Part shown: positions 9,076-18,488 of the stretch, piece after piece | Numbering within the stretch: position 1 is the first letter of the stretch | Layout of the letters: the number at the start of each line of letters is the position of its first letter | From: Bacilli bacterium | GTDB lineage: Bacteria > Bacillota_I > Bacilli_A > RF39 > UBA660 | Assembly: GCA_022795155.1 (NCBI GenBank) | Contig: JAAWGF010000008.1 | Location: 1 to 56,555, forward strand | Direction of reading: 5' to 3' | DNA: 56,555 nucleotides | The notes under the pieces: model-generated | What the model was told of the DNA's origin: nothing | The model's input: only the letters and a program-made list of their open reading frames with translations | Databases searched by the model: none | Translations under genes and position numbers: made by a program

Positions 9076-9540
9076 ATGAAGTTTATAAATAGAGTCGTAA
9101 GATTTATGTATGGTAGATATGGTATTGATGATTTATATAAGTTTTTATTTAAGCTCTTTTTTTGTTTAGTTTTGATAAATTTAATTTTTCATAACACTAT
9201 TTTATTTTATATTGAATTATTTTTATTTGTTATTGCGATTTATCGCGTATTATCTAAAAATATATATAGAAGAAGAAAAGAAAATGACAGATTTTTAAAT
9301 ATAAAGAAAAAATTATTGAAGCCATTTTCGAATCTTAAAAGAAATTATCGTGATAGAAAAACTTATGTTTATAAAAAATGTCGTTATTGTAAAACAACAT
9401 TAAGATTACCTTTGCCAAGCAAAAGAGGTATAAATCATGTAAAATGTCCAGAATGTAAGAAAAGATTAACATTATTTTCATTACGAAAAGAAAAGATAGA
9501 GATTATAAGAACAAAGAGAAAGGAAATGAAAAATGTTTAA
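9076..9540 (+). CDS. Small membrane protein with zinc ribbon
   Basis: A 154-residue basic protein of unknown function. It has one or two hydrophobic segments (about 25-58) and a C-terminal zinc ribbon made from CRYC and CPEC (C-x2-C pairs about 25 residues apart), so it is probably a membrane protein with a cytoplasmic metal-binding tail. The ribosome site GGAAGGTGAG precedes ATG 9076. The gene overlaps the ABC exporter start by 8 bases, which suggests it is made with the exporter and could help assemble or regulate it. I know of no characterised relative. Confidence 0.72.
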   Translation: MKFINRVVRFMYGRYGIDDLYKFLFKLFFCLVLINLIFHNTILFYIELFLFVIAIYRVLSKNIYRRRKENDRFLNIKKKLLKPFSNLKRNYRDRKTYVYKKCRYCKTTLRLPLPSKRGINHVKCPECKKRLTLFSLRKEKIEIIRTKRKEMKNV

Positions 9541-11296
9541 ATTATTTAAAAATTTTAAGAAAAAAGATTATTTAATTATCGTAATTTGTATTTTTTTAAT
9601 ATTTATACAAGTTTGGCTTGATTTAAGATTACCTGATTATATGTCAAGTATTACAAGACTTGTACAAACTGAAGGAAATAATATGGGCGAAATTGTTATG
9701 CAAGGAGCTTATATGTTGTTTTGTGCCTTTGGTAGTTTATTATCAGCTGTTTGTGTTGGTTATTTAGCGTCTCTTCTTTCAGCTAGTTTTTCAAAATTAC
9801 TACGTAAAAAGATATTTAATAAAGTTGAAGATTTTGGAACCGAAGAAATTAAGAAATTTTCAACAAGTAGCTTAATAACAAGAACAACTAATGATGTTAC
9901 ACAAATTGAAATGTTGATTTCTATGGGGTTACAAATGTTAATTAAAGCCCCAATTATGGCTGTATGGGCAATCAGCAAAATACTTAATAAAAGTATTGAA
10001 TGGAGTGCTTTAACAGGGGCTGGAGTGGTTATATTATTACTTACGATTGGTACTTTAATGATTATTGTGTTACCAAGATTTGAGAAAGTTCAAAAATTGA
10101 TTGATAAAGTTAATGGTGTAACACGTGAAAATTTAACAGGTATTAGAGTTATTAGAGCTTTTAATGCTGAAAAATATCAAGAAAAAAGATTTGAAAATGT
10201 TAATAGTGAACTGACAAATACACAATTATTTAATCAAAAGTGCTTTGCGGTTTTAAATCCTGTCATGAATATTGTTATGCATTTTTTAACTTTGGGTATT
10301 TATTTTATTGGGGCTACTTTAATTGAGAAAGCTGGCATGGTTGATAAAATTAATTTGTTTAGTAATATGGTTGTTTTCTCTAGCTATGGTATGCAAGTAA
10401 TTATGTCATTTCTAATGTTAGCAATGATTTTTATGATGTGGCCTAGAGCTCAAGTTTCAGCTAAACGTATTAATGAAGTAATTGATGAAAAAATTTCCAT
10501 TGTTGATGGTAAATTAGATGAAACGGCTTCTAAAGAAGTTGGAACGGTTGAATTTAAGAATGTATCATTTAAATATCCTGATGCTGATGAATATTTGCTT
10601 AAAAATATTTCTTTTAAAGTTAAAAAGGGAGAAACTATTGCGTTTATTGGTTCAACTGGTAGTGGGAAGTCAACTTTAATTAATTTAGTGCCACGATTTT
10701 ATGATGTAACTGATGGTGAAATTTTGGTTGATGGCATTAATGTTAAAGATTATAAACAAGAAGCCTTACATAATAAGATTGGCTATGTACCACAAAAGGC
10801 GGTTATGTTTACTGGTAGTATTAGTGAAAATGTTTCTTATGGTGATAATGGAAAAGAAAAGGCTACTTTAGAGCAAATTAAAAAGGCTATTGATGTAGCT
10901 CAAGGAACCGATTTTGTTATGAAGATGGATGGAGAATATGAAGCACATATTGCTCGTGGTGGTACGAATGTATCTGGTGGGCAAAAACAAAGATTAGCGA
11001 TAGCTCGTGCTATTGCTCGTAATCCGGAAATTTATATATTTGATGATTCTTTTTCAGCTTTAGATTATAAAACTGATGCAACATTACGTCGTGAGTTAAA
11101 AAATTATACAAAAGATGCAACAAGTATGATTGTCGCTCAGCGTATTGGAACAATTATTAATGCTGACAAAATTGTTGTTTTAGAAAAGGGCGAATGTGTA
11201 GGAATTGGAAATCATAAAGAATTATTAAAGAGTTGTGATGTATATAAAGAGATTGCTTTATCACAACTTTCAAAGGAGGAGTTAGAAAATGCCTAG
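9533..11296 (+). CDS. ABC exporter half-transporter, degenerate-site subunit
   Basis: A 587-residue type I ABC half-transporter: six membrane helices (about 15-310) and a C-terminal ATPase. Walker A is GSTGSGKST and the signature is VSGGQKQR. The Walker B ends FDDS, with Asp where the catalytic Glu should be, and the H-loop reads AQRIGT with Gln instead of His. These are the marks of the non-hydrolysing half of heterodimeric exporters such as LmrCD, BmrCD or TM287/288. The partner is the next gene, overlapping by 8 bases. The likely role is export of drugs, lipids or peptides; the substrate is unknown. Confidence 0.93.
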   Translation: MFKLFKNFKKKDYLIIVICIFLIFIQVWLDLRLPDYMSSITRLVQTEGNNMGEIVMQGAYMLFCAFGSLLSAVCVGYLASLLSASFSKLLRKKIFNKVEDFGTEEIKKFSTSSLITRTTNDVTQIEMLISMGLQMLIKAPIMAVWAISKILNKSIEWSALTGAGVVILLLTIGTLMIIVLPRFEKVQKLIDKVNGVTRENLTGIRVIRAFNAEKYQEKRFENVNSELTNTQLFNQKCFAVLNPVMNIVMHFLTLGIYFIGATLIEKAGMVDKINLFSNMVVFSSYGMQVIMSFLMLAMIFMMWPRAQVSAKRINEVIDEKISIVDGKLDETASKEVGTVEFKNVSFKYPDADEYLLKNISFKVKKGETIAFIGSTGSGKSTLINLVPRFYDVTDGEILVDGINVKDYKQEALHNKIGYVPQKAVMFTGSISENVSYGDNGKEKATLEQIKKAIDVAQGTDFVMKMDGEYEAHIARGGTNVSGGQKQRLAIARAIARNPEIYIFDDSFSALDYKTDATLRRELKNYTKDATSMIVAQRIGTIINADKIVVLEKGECVGIGNHKELLKSCDVYKEIALSQLSKEELENA

Positions 11297-13253
11297 ACCA
11301 GGAGGACCAAGAGGACGAATCCCTGAAAAATCAAAAGATTTTAAGGGTTCTATGAAAAGACTTTTTTCAAGTTTGAAACGTTGGCATGCATTATTAATTT
11401 TTTCTTTAATATTAGCTATGACTAGCGCTATTCTAGCTTTAATTGCGCCAAATAAATTATCTGATTTAACAGATACAATTACATTAGGTATTAGTCCTAA
11501 GATGGATGAAGAGACTATTGCTAGTATTATGAATAATCCTGATATTTTAAATGAGGATAAAATGCAATTTAAACAACTTTTAGATAGTAGGGATAAAAGC
11601 GATAATGATAATAATCAATTATTATCTGAGCTTGATGAATTACCTAGCTCTATCCAAAATATAATTAAGCCATCGATTGATATGGAGCGTATTAAAAATA
11701 TTGCTATTTTACTTACTGTTTTATATTTAATAAGCGCTTTGTTTAGTTATATTGAAGGATATGCAATGACGGTTGTTTCTAATAATTTTGCTAAACAATT
11801 ACGTTCTAGAATTAGTTCAAAAATAAATAAGTTACCGTTAAAATATTTTGATAGTCATGAGACTGGTGATGTTTTGTCACGTGTTACGAATGATGTTGAT
11901 ACGATTGCGATGAATATGAATCAAAGTTTAACAACCTTAGTTACTAGTATTACGTTATTTTTAGGTTCAATTATTATGATGTTTATAACTAATTGGATTA
12001 TGGCGATAACAGCTATTTTAGCTAGTACGATTGGTTTTGGATTAATGGGGCTAATTTTAGGTAAATCGCAAAAATATTTTACGCAAAGACAAGTTGAATT
12101 AGGAAATTTGAATGGTTATATTGAGGAAATATATTCTGGACATAGTGTTGTTAAAGCTTATAATGGTAGTAAACAGGCTAAGAAGGAATTTGAAACTTTA
12201 AATGATAAATTGTTTGATTGTAATCGTAAAAGCCAATTTTTATCAGGGTTGATGCCACCTATTATGGGATTTGTTGGTAATTTTGGGTATGTTGCTGTTT
12301 GTGTTGTTGGAGCATTGTTAACTATGAATAATTCAATATCATTTGGTGTTATTGTAGCATTCATGATTTATGTAAGATTGTTTACTAATCCGTTATCACA
12401 AATGGCTCAAGCTATGACTAGTTTACAATCAACAGCGGCATCTAGCGAAAGAGTTTTTGAATTCTTAGATGAGGTGGAAATGTCTTCACAAAATCATTTA
12501 ACAAAACATTTAGATAAAGATAAAGTTAGTGGTGAAATTGAATTTAAAAATGTTAAATTTGGTTATGATGAAAAGCGTACAATAATAAATGATTTTAGTG
12601 TTAAGGCTAAAAGTGGTGAAAAAATTGCGATTGTAGGCCCAACAGGGGCAGGAAAAACAACAATGGTTAATTTACTTATGAAGTTTTATGAAATAAGTTC
12701 AGGTGATATTTTAATTGATGGTGTATCAACTAAAGAGTTAACTCGCGAAAATATTCATGACTTATTTATAATGGTTTTACAGGATACATGGGTTTTTGAT
12801 GGAACGATTAGAGATAATCTTAGGTTTAATCGTGAAGATATTACTGATGAAGAAATTTGGCAAGCTTGTAAAGTTGTTGGAATTGATCATTTTATTAAAA
12901 CGTTGCCAGGCGGATTAGATTGTGTTTTGAGTGATAACGATGCAATAAGTCAAGGGCAAAAACAGTTACTTACAATTGCTCGTGGTATGATAGAAAATGC
13001 ACCATTTTTAATTTTAGATGAGGCAACAAGTAATGTTGATACAAGAACAGAAGAACTTGTTCAAAAAGCTATGGATAAATTGACTTTAGGTAGAACTTCA
13101 TTTATTATTGCCCATCGTTTATCAACGATTAAGAATGCCGATAAAATATTGGTTATGAAAAATGGTGATATTATTGAGTCAGGAAATCATGATGAATTAA
13201 TGGCTAAAAGTGGTTTTTATGCTGAATTATATAATTCACAATTTGAATTATAA
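11289..13253 (+). CDS. ABC exporter half-transporter, catalytic subunit
   Basis: A 654-residue partner of the preceding gene. The N-terminus starts MPRPGGPRGR, a tail common in this exporter type. The first two helices are separated by an insert of about 80 residues (about 60-140), then come the other helices and the ATPase. Walker A is GPTGAGKTT, Walker B LILDEATS keeps the catalytic Glu, and the H-loop is IIAHRLST. Its signature is SQGQKQ instead of SGGQ. That weak signature pairs with the Asp Walker B of the partner, so both defects fall in the same composite site, as expected for heterodimers. A terminator follows directly. Confidence 0.94.
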   Translation: MPRPGGPRGRIPEKSKDFKGSMKRLFSSLKRWHALLIFSLILAMTSAILALIAPNKLSDLTDTITLGISPKMDEETIASIMNNPDILNEDKMQFKQLLDSRDKSDNDNNQLLSELDELPSSIQNIIKPSIDMERIKNIAILLTVLYLISALFSYIEGYAMTVVSNNFAKQLRSRISSKINKLPLKYFDSHETGDVLSRVTNDVDTIAMNMNQSLTTLVTSITLFLGSIIMMFITNWIMAITAILASTIGFGLMGLILGKSQKYFTQRQVELGNLNGYIEEIYSGHSVVKAYNGSKQAKKEFETLNDKLFDCNRKSQFLSGLMPPIMGFVGNFGYVAVCVVGALLTMNNSISFGVIVAFMIYVRLFTNPLSQMAQAMTSLQSTAASSERVFEFLDEVEMSSQNHLTKHLDKDKVSGEIEFKNVKFGYDEKRTIINDFSVKAKSGEKIAIVGPTGAGKTTMVNLLMKFYEISSGDILIDGVSTKELTRENIHDLFIMVLQDTWVFDGTIRDNLRFNREDITDEEIWQACKVVGIDHFIKTLPGGLDCVLSDNDAISQGQKQLLTIARGMIENAPFLILDEATSNVDTRTEELVQKAMDKLTLGRTSFIIAHRLSTIKNADKILVMKNGDIIESGNHDELMAKSGFYAELYNSQFEL

Positions 13254-13260
13254 AAAATAA

Positions 13261-13293
13261 GGGATATTAATAATAATTAATGTTCCTTTTTTT
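13261..13293 (+). terminator. Terminator after the ABC exporter operon
   Basis: A 10-bp stem GGGATATTAA/TTAATGTTCC with two G-U type pairs, a 6-base loop and a T-rich tail. Confidence 0.75.
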
Positions 13294-13356
13294 ATGAAAC
13301 CATTGACCAATTAATATAAAAATATATAATATTAAACAATTTGATGGAGGCATAAT

Positions 13357-13986
13357 ATGGGAAAGAATAGCGCAAGTTATATTAATTATGAGATGTGAAA
13401 AAAATGTGGTGGTGCTTGTTGTAAACAGAACGGCTGTATTTATTTGCCAGAAGATTTTGGTAGTTTAAACTTTGCATATCTTAAAGAAAAAATTGATCAG
13501 GGTTATATTTCTATATCAGGGCAACCAATTCCTTTTTCTAGTGGTGTTTGGACATTTTTATTATATTTACGTGCAAGGAATGTGAATTCTGAAATAGTTG
13601 ATCTATTTTCATTAGGTAGTCCATGTTCGTTATTAACGGATACAGGATGTTCATTAGATGAAACGGAAAGACCTAGTCTAGGTTTAATGGTAGAACCAAC
13701 TAAAATTGGTGGACCATGTGATAAAAAATTTGATTCTGATATTGCTTTAAAATGGCTAGATTATTATAATGTTCTTTATGAACTAGTTAAACATTATACT
13801 AATATGAAAATAGAAGATATTATTTCAGAGCAACTAGATGCTAGATTATCAGAAATTAAAACGAAAATGGATGCTAAAAAAGTTTTAAATGATATGGAAA
13901 AATTTGTTATTAATGAATATCGAATAATGGTTAATAAACCATTTTATTCACCAGATGAAGTTAAAAAATTTTCATTGTTATATTAA
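13357..13986 (+). CDS. YkgJ-like cysteine-cluster protein with an in-frame TGA
   Basis: The frame starts at ATG 13357 behind GGAGG (13346-13350) and reads for 209 codons except for one TGA at 13396-13398, codon 14. Just after it come KKCGGACCKQ and another Cys. In the YkgJ/UPF0153 iron- or zinc-binding family the expected pattern is C-x2-C-x2/3-C-C, so the TGA sits at the first Cys. Downstream the frame is clean, with Cys-containing segments such as GSPCSLLTDTGC that resemble the family. Starting at a later TTG (13444) would remove the metal-binding cluster. Possible readings are a fresh Cys-to-stop mutation, a recoded UGA (selenocysteine or Cys), or a sequencing error. The metal-binding role is inferred from the family. 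Confidence 0.65.
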
Positions 13987-14049
13987 TAACTTTGGTTTTT
14001 TTAACAAAATAATTTTTGCTTTAGAGCAAATATAAAATGGAGTGATTAT

Positions 14050-14353
14050 ATGGAAGAATTTAATAAATTTGCTTAGAAATGAAATATTAGAAAGTAAGGA
14101 TGAAATAAGACAAATGCCAAATCAACATATAGAGTTGGATAATATTGTTGTAAATAGCCTTATGGATTATTTTTTATAACATGCGTTTGAATTAATAGAT
14201 ATTTTACAATATATTGATTTTAGTAATGCATCGCTAGTAAATAAAAAGGTTAGTTTTGTTGATTTATCTATCTTTTTTAATATTCCTTGTGATCCGCAAA
14301 CGGTATACGACAAAAATCTAATTGGTACGAAATTATGTGGTGATTTTTATTAA
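14050..14353 (+). pseudogene. Decayed pentapeptide-repeat protein, first fragment
   Basis: An ATG with a GGAGTGAT ribosome site starts MEEFNKFA and meets TAG after eight codons. A shift to the next frame gives a readable LRNEILESKDEIRQMP segment, then an in-frame TAA at 14177-14179, then ILQYIDFSNASLVNKKVSF and NPQTVYDKNL-like sequence (actually DPQTVYDKNLIGTKL) ending at 14353. The A(D/N)LxN-like rhythm and the PQTVY-KNL block match pentapeptide-repeat proteins. One frameshift and one stop make this a broken gene. Confidence 0.65.
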
Positions 14354-14550
14354 AGAGTATTGTATTTTTATGAGTATTTCTTCATAGATTTTTAAATGCC
14401 TTTATAACCTTTATTTATAGGAGTTTACGATATCTTTGTTTATGGAGGATAATCACATAAATTGTTATAATTTCTTATATTTTTGCTTTCAAAGGTAGTA
14501 AATTAGTAGTAAAAATTTAGAAATTTTTTAAAGTATTAATTTTAAATATT
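14354..14550. other. Non-coding stretch within the decayed region
   Basis: AT-rich sequence without a readable gene. At 14495-14515 it holds a 21-base sequence made of GTAGTAAA units that is repeated with 19 of 21 matches at 15541-15561. Confidence 0.4.
14495..14515. repeat. Left copy of a 21-bp near-direct repeat
   Basis: The 21 bases beginning GTAGTAAATTAG match 15541-15561 at 19 positions in the same orientation. The two copies bracket the hairpin cluster and the orphan minus-strand gene. The sequence is simple and AT-rich, so chance similarity is possible. Confidence 0.5.
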
Positions 14551-14577
14551 AAAAAATACTATGAAATGCCATAGTAT
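14551..14577 (-). terminator. Minus-strand terminator of the orphan gene
   Basis: An 8-bp stem ATACTATG/CATAGTAT with a 6-base loop is followed, on the minus strand, by six T's. It lies 117 bases after the stop of the gene at 14694-15431 and would end that transcript, leaving a structured 3' region. Confidence 0.65.
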
Positions 14578-14594
14578 CTAAATATATTTTATGA

Positions 14595-14677
14595 GCGAGA
14601 CTAGTGGCGTAGCCACTTAAGTCTTCGCCATAATAAGGATAGTATTACCCTTATTATGTAGCATGAAGCATGTAGCA
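14595..14677 (-). other. Cluster of stable hairpins in a 3' untranslated region
   Basis: Two strong hairpins lie side by side. At 14595-14628 an outer stem GCGAGACT/AGTCTTCGC (one bulged T) encloses AGTGGC/GCCACT with a GTA loop. At 14630-14657 a perfect 9-bp stem ATAATAAGG/CCTTATTAT has a 10-base loop. A palindromic stretch with AGCATG twice follows at 14660-14677. This is far more GC-rich and structured than the surroundings. It would be transcribed as the 3' end of the orphan minus-strand gene. It matches no RNA family I recognise. Confidence 0.55.
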
Positions 14678-14693
14678 ATTTAATATTTTTTTG

Positions 14694-15431
14694 TTATATA
14701 GATTTTTCATTCAATTGCTTTCTGTATAATTTGACTCTCATTTGCTCTTCTTTAGATAAACAAAAATTTTCTATAAATCCTTCTTCATGATGTTTTTTTA
14801 CATATTCCTCAATTGGTAAATCTGCTATTGTATCAATCTTTTGAAAAAATGGATATATATTTTTATATTCTCTTTCATATTTTTCTTGTAATTCTTTAAT
14901 AACATCTGGTTGTGAACGATGAATTAATTGTATCTTAAACCATTTTTGCAGTTCAATATATTTTTTATAATATTCTTCCGATGTATATTCAGAAATAGGA
15001 AGATATAATGTTAGATATTCAGTTTCAAATTCTAAACACTTATCTTTATCAATGTTATACCATTCAGTTGTTTCTAAATCCATGTATGACTTATAACTAG
15101 TATTGGGGTCTCTTTCATAGGTCATATAATCTTCATTTTGCTCTCTAAAACCCTTTTGTATATAACTTCCCATATATACCATAATTCGATTGCTATTAAT
15201 AGTCTTTCCCTCAAATGCCTCAGGGACTCCTTGATATGCCATCATAATCATTGTTTCCTCAGATGGTCCAATATAATCTTCATCTACTAATTGTGAAAGT
15301 TCTAAAAATCTTTTTACCTTTTCATGATTAGTTAATTCAATTAATTCATTTTTATAAGATATTAAAGTTTCTTTTTCATTTTTAATTTTATTATATTCAT
15401 TCCTTACTTCGTTTAGTGCAGATTGTTTCAT
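14694..15431 (-). CDS. Uncharacterised 245-residue protein
   Basis: A soluble, charged protein with no signal peptide or membrane segment. The first 45 residues look helical and coiled-coil-like (KIKNEKETLISYKNELIEL). The rest is rich in Glu, Tyr and Lys, with no motif I recognise. The start ATG has AGGTGG a few bases upstream and a TATAAT -10 box at 15451-15456 (minus strand), so the gene looks intact and expressed. It is the only intact gene in a ruined region, is flanked by near-direct repeats, and has a structured 3' region. It may be a cargo gene of a small inserted unit; the function is unknown. Confidence 0.75.
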   Translation of the reverse strand: MKQSALNEVRNEYNKIKNEKETLISYKNELIELTNHEKVKRFLELSQLVDEDYIGPSEETMIMMAYQGVPEAFEGKTINSNRIMVYMGSYIQKGFREQNEDYMTYERDPNTSYKSYMDLETTEWYNIDKDKCLEFETEYLTLYLPISEYTSEEYYKKYIELQKWFKIQLIHRSQPDVIKELQEKYEREYKNIYPFFQKIDTIADLPIEEYVKKHHEEGFIENFCLSKEEQMRVKLYRKQLNEKSI

Positions 15432-15540
15432 AATTCCACCTCGTATAAATATTATAACATAGATTTAATTTATATAATATATCATGTCAGAAAAAATCAT
15501 TAAGAATTAAATTTAATAAAATATCAAATTCATATATGAA

Positions 15541-15561
15541 GTAGTAAAATAGTAGTAAATA
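15541..15561. repeat. Right copy of the 21-bp near-direct repeat
   Basis: It matches 14495-14515 at 19 of 21 positions, same orientation, and closes a unit of about 1.07 kb. Confidence 0.5.
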
Positions 15562-15568
15562 AATATAA

Positions 15569-15976
15569 AGTTTTACTTATATTTCTCAAAATAAAGGATT
15601 TCTCAAAATAAAGGACAATTATTTAAAATTCAAACTTTTTTTAGGAAAAAGTTTTGATAATACAAAATGTGTTGCAACAGATTTTAGTAAAGCTAGAAAT
15701 GTTAATTTAAATCCACAAACATTAGCTAATAAGAATTTATTTCGAGCAAAATTAGCTGGCGTTGATTTAAGAGGTAAAAATTTGAAAGATGTAATTTTAG
15801 ATAGTGCCGATTTAGCTGATGCGATAGTTTCAGAACAAATTATATCACAATTAGATGGGCAACATGTACTTGGATTAGATAATGCGATTGTTATGTTTAA
15901 TATTTATCCATTATTATATGAAGATAAATATAAATATTGTCAAGAAAAAATTAAAAATTTAATATTACCATTTTGA
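15569..15976 (+). pseudogene. Decayed pentapeptide-repeat protein, second fragment
   Basis: An open frame without a proper start reads KSFDNTKCVATDFSKARNVN, NPQTLANKNLFRAKLAGVDL and NLKDVILDSADLADA, clear pentapeptide-repeat sequence that should fold as a right-handed quadrilateral beta helix. A short non-repeat tail ends at 15976. The frame opens at 15569 after a TAA, and the front contains a 17-bp tandem duplication (15582-15615) that would shift any upstream frame. It may be the other end of the fragment at 14050-14353 or a second decayed copy, since both carry the NPQT-like block. Confidence 0.68.
15582..15615. repeat. Perfect 17-bp tandem duplication
   Basis: TTTCTCAAAATAAAGGA occurs twice back to back (15582-15598 and 15599-15615). 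As 17 is not a multiple of three, it is a frame-breaking duplication at the front of the second pentapeptide fragment. Confidence 0.9.
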
Positions 15977-15985
15977 TATTAATAA

Positions 15986-16017
15986 AAAATAACGAATTGT
16001 TTAATTTTCGTTATTTT
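15986..16017. terminator. Bidirectional terminator
   Basis: A perfect 11-bp stem AAAATAACGAA/TTCGTTATTTT around a 10-base loop has A's before and T's after, so it can end both the decayed plus-strand frame and the minus-strand lipoprotein gene. It overlaps the end of the latter. Confidence 0.8.
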
Positions 16018-16304
16018 ATTATGCATGTATAACCAATACTTTCATTTAGTTCTTTTAACTTATTAGCTATATCTTCACTTGTTTCCTCACCATTAAACTC
16101 GTAAAAATTTTTAAGAGTTTCCCATTCTTCATCAGTGACAGCCTCTTCGTCATCGTTAATAGCTGATTTTGTTATTTGGCCTTTTTCAATGGTAATGGTA
16201 CTAACTTCACCATTTTGTTTACATTCAAGGACCTTTTTATCTTTATTGCAACCTGTTAAACAAAAACATAAGATAAAAATACTAATTATAGTTAATTTTT
16301 TCAA
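16011..16304 (-). CDS. Small lipoprotein
   Basis: A 97-residue exported lipoprotein. The N-terminus has a Lys pair, a hydrophobic stretch and the lipobox LTGC, so cleavage before Cys19 and lipid attachment to the outer face of the membrane are expected. The mature part is acidic and holds two further Cys (in LECKQN and the C-terminal YTCIIK) that could form a disulfide. The start is TTG, supported by GGTGAT a few bases upstream; no better ATG exists. It is a single-gene unit ending in the shared terminator. Function unknown. Confidence 0.8.
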   Translation of the reverse strand: MKKLTIISIFILCFCLTGCNKDKKVLECKQNGEVSTITIEKGQITKSAINDDEEAVTDEEWETLKNFYEFNGEETSEDIANKLKELNESIGYTCIIK

Positions 16305-16408
16305 TTAAAATCACCAACCTCACTATAATTATAACATATTTATTTTAAAATATAACTTTCGTTTTTAAAAAATGTAAAGTTTTTAGGAAATAATATTAAA
16401 AATAGTAA

Positions 16409-17700
<1,292 letters not shown>

Positions 17701-17756
17701 ATATCTATGATATACTCATAATAGTATTAATTAAGATTTATTAAAGGACGAATGCT

Positions 17757-18470
17757 ATGAGTGTTATATTGACTATTGTTTTAATATTATTATTTATTGT
17801 TATTTTGATATATTGGCAAGTTAAAAGAAAGCTTAGAGAATTTTCAGCATCAGTTTTTGGAACTTCTAATATTATTGAAGGAATTAAAAATCAAAAAATA
17901 TCTTTAACTAATGAACCAAGATCGGTATTTGGTATGGAAAAACTATTACTTCCTAATATTGTTAAAGATTTTCCTAACTTAAATATTAATGAAATGAAAA
18001 AGATGGTTGAGGATAGCATTTTGATGTGCTTACAGTCAATTGAAAAAAAACAGGTATTAAAAGTTGATTATGTTAGTGAAGCTATAATAAATTGGATTCA
18101 AAGCCGAATTGATGATTTAAATAATGATGAGTTTGTGAATTATGACGCTATAAAGTTTCATCGAACAGTATTAAATCGGTATACTAATAAAGATGGAATT
18201 TATGCACTGACATTCCAAACGGCTGTAGAATACTTATATAGAAAAAATGATACAGATTATGAGAAAATTCAAAACCGTTTTAATACAGAATTTATTTATA
18301 TTTTTGACGATACAAAGTTGGATAAGTATCAATCTGGTATTGCTTTAAATTGTCCAAATTGTGGAGCCCCAATTAAAGATTTAGGCGTTAAAATGTGCAA
18401 TTATTGTGGTACTGGTGTGATAGATTTAGTAAAGAAAACTTGGATATTAAATAACATTCAAGAAAGTTAG
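17757..18470 (+). CDS. Membrane-anchored TIM44-like protein with zinc ribbon
   Basis: A 237-residue protein with an N-terminal membrane helix (about 2-23), a helical middle part starting near residue 80 that resembles TIM44-like domains, and a C-terminal zinc ribbon built from CPNC and CNYC. ATG 17757 has AAAGGACG upstream and a TATACT -10 box at 17711-17716. It opens a set of three genes, 18 bases before the SPFH gene, all carrying zinc ribbons. The TIM44 similarity is from sequence feel and gene context, not from a search. A role in membrane-stress handling is only suggested. Confidence 0.65.
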   Translation: MSVILTIVLILLFIVILIYWQVKRKLREFSASVFGTSNIIEGIKNQKISLTNEPRSVFGMEKLLLPNIVKDFPNLNINEMKKMVEDSILMCLQSIEKKQVLKVDYVSEAIINWIQSRIDDLNNDEFVNYDAIKFHRTVLNRYTNKDGIYALTFQTAVEYLYRKNDTDYEKIQNRFNTEFIYIFDDTKLDKYQSGIALNCPNCGAPIKDLGVKMCNYCGTGVIDLVKKTWILNNIQES

Positions 18471-18488
18471 AAAGAGAGAGGTAAAAAA

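Noticed and set aside
13396-13398. TGA read as tryptophan (Mycoplasma-type code)
   Set aside because: Four genes end at TGA, Trp is TGG throughout, and the position in the protein is an expected Cys, not Trp.
13423-13437. A hairpin ACAG/CTGT with loop AACGG as a SECIS element
   Set aside because: Only 4 bp and poorly extended. It is in the right distance range but too weak to support selenocysteine insertion on its own.
14495-15561. Insertion sequence or integron attC site
   Set aside because: No transposase or integrase frame is visible in the unit, and the hairpins do not match attC core sites.
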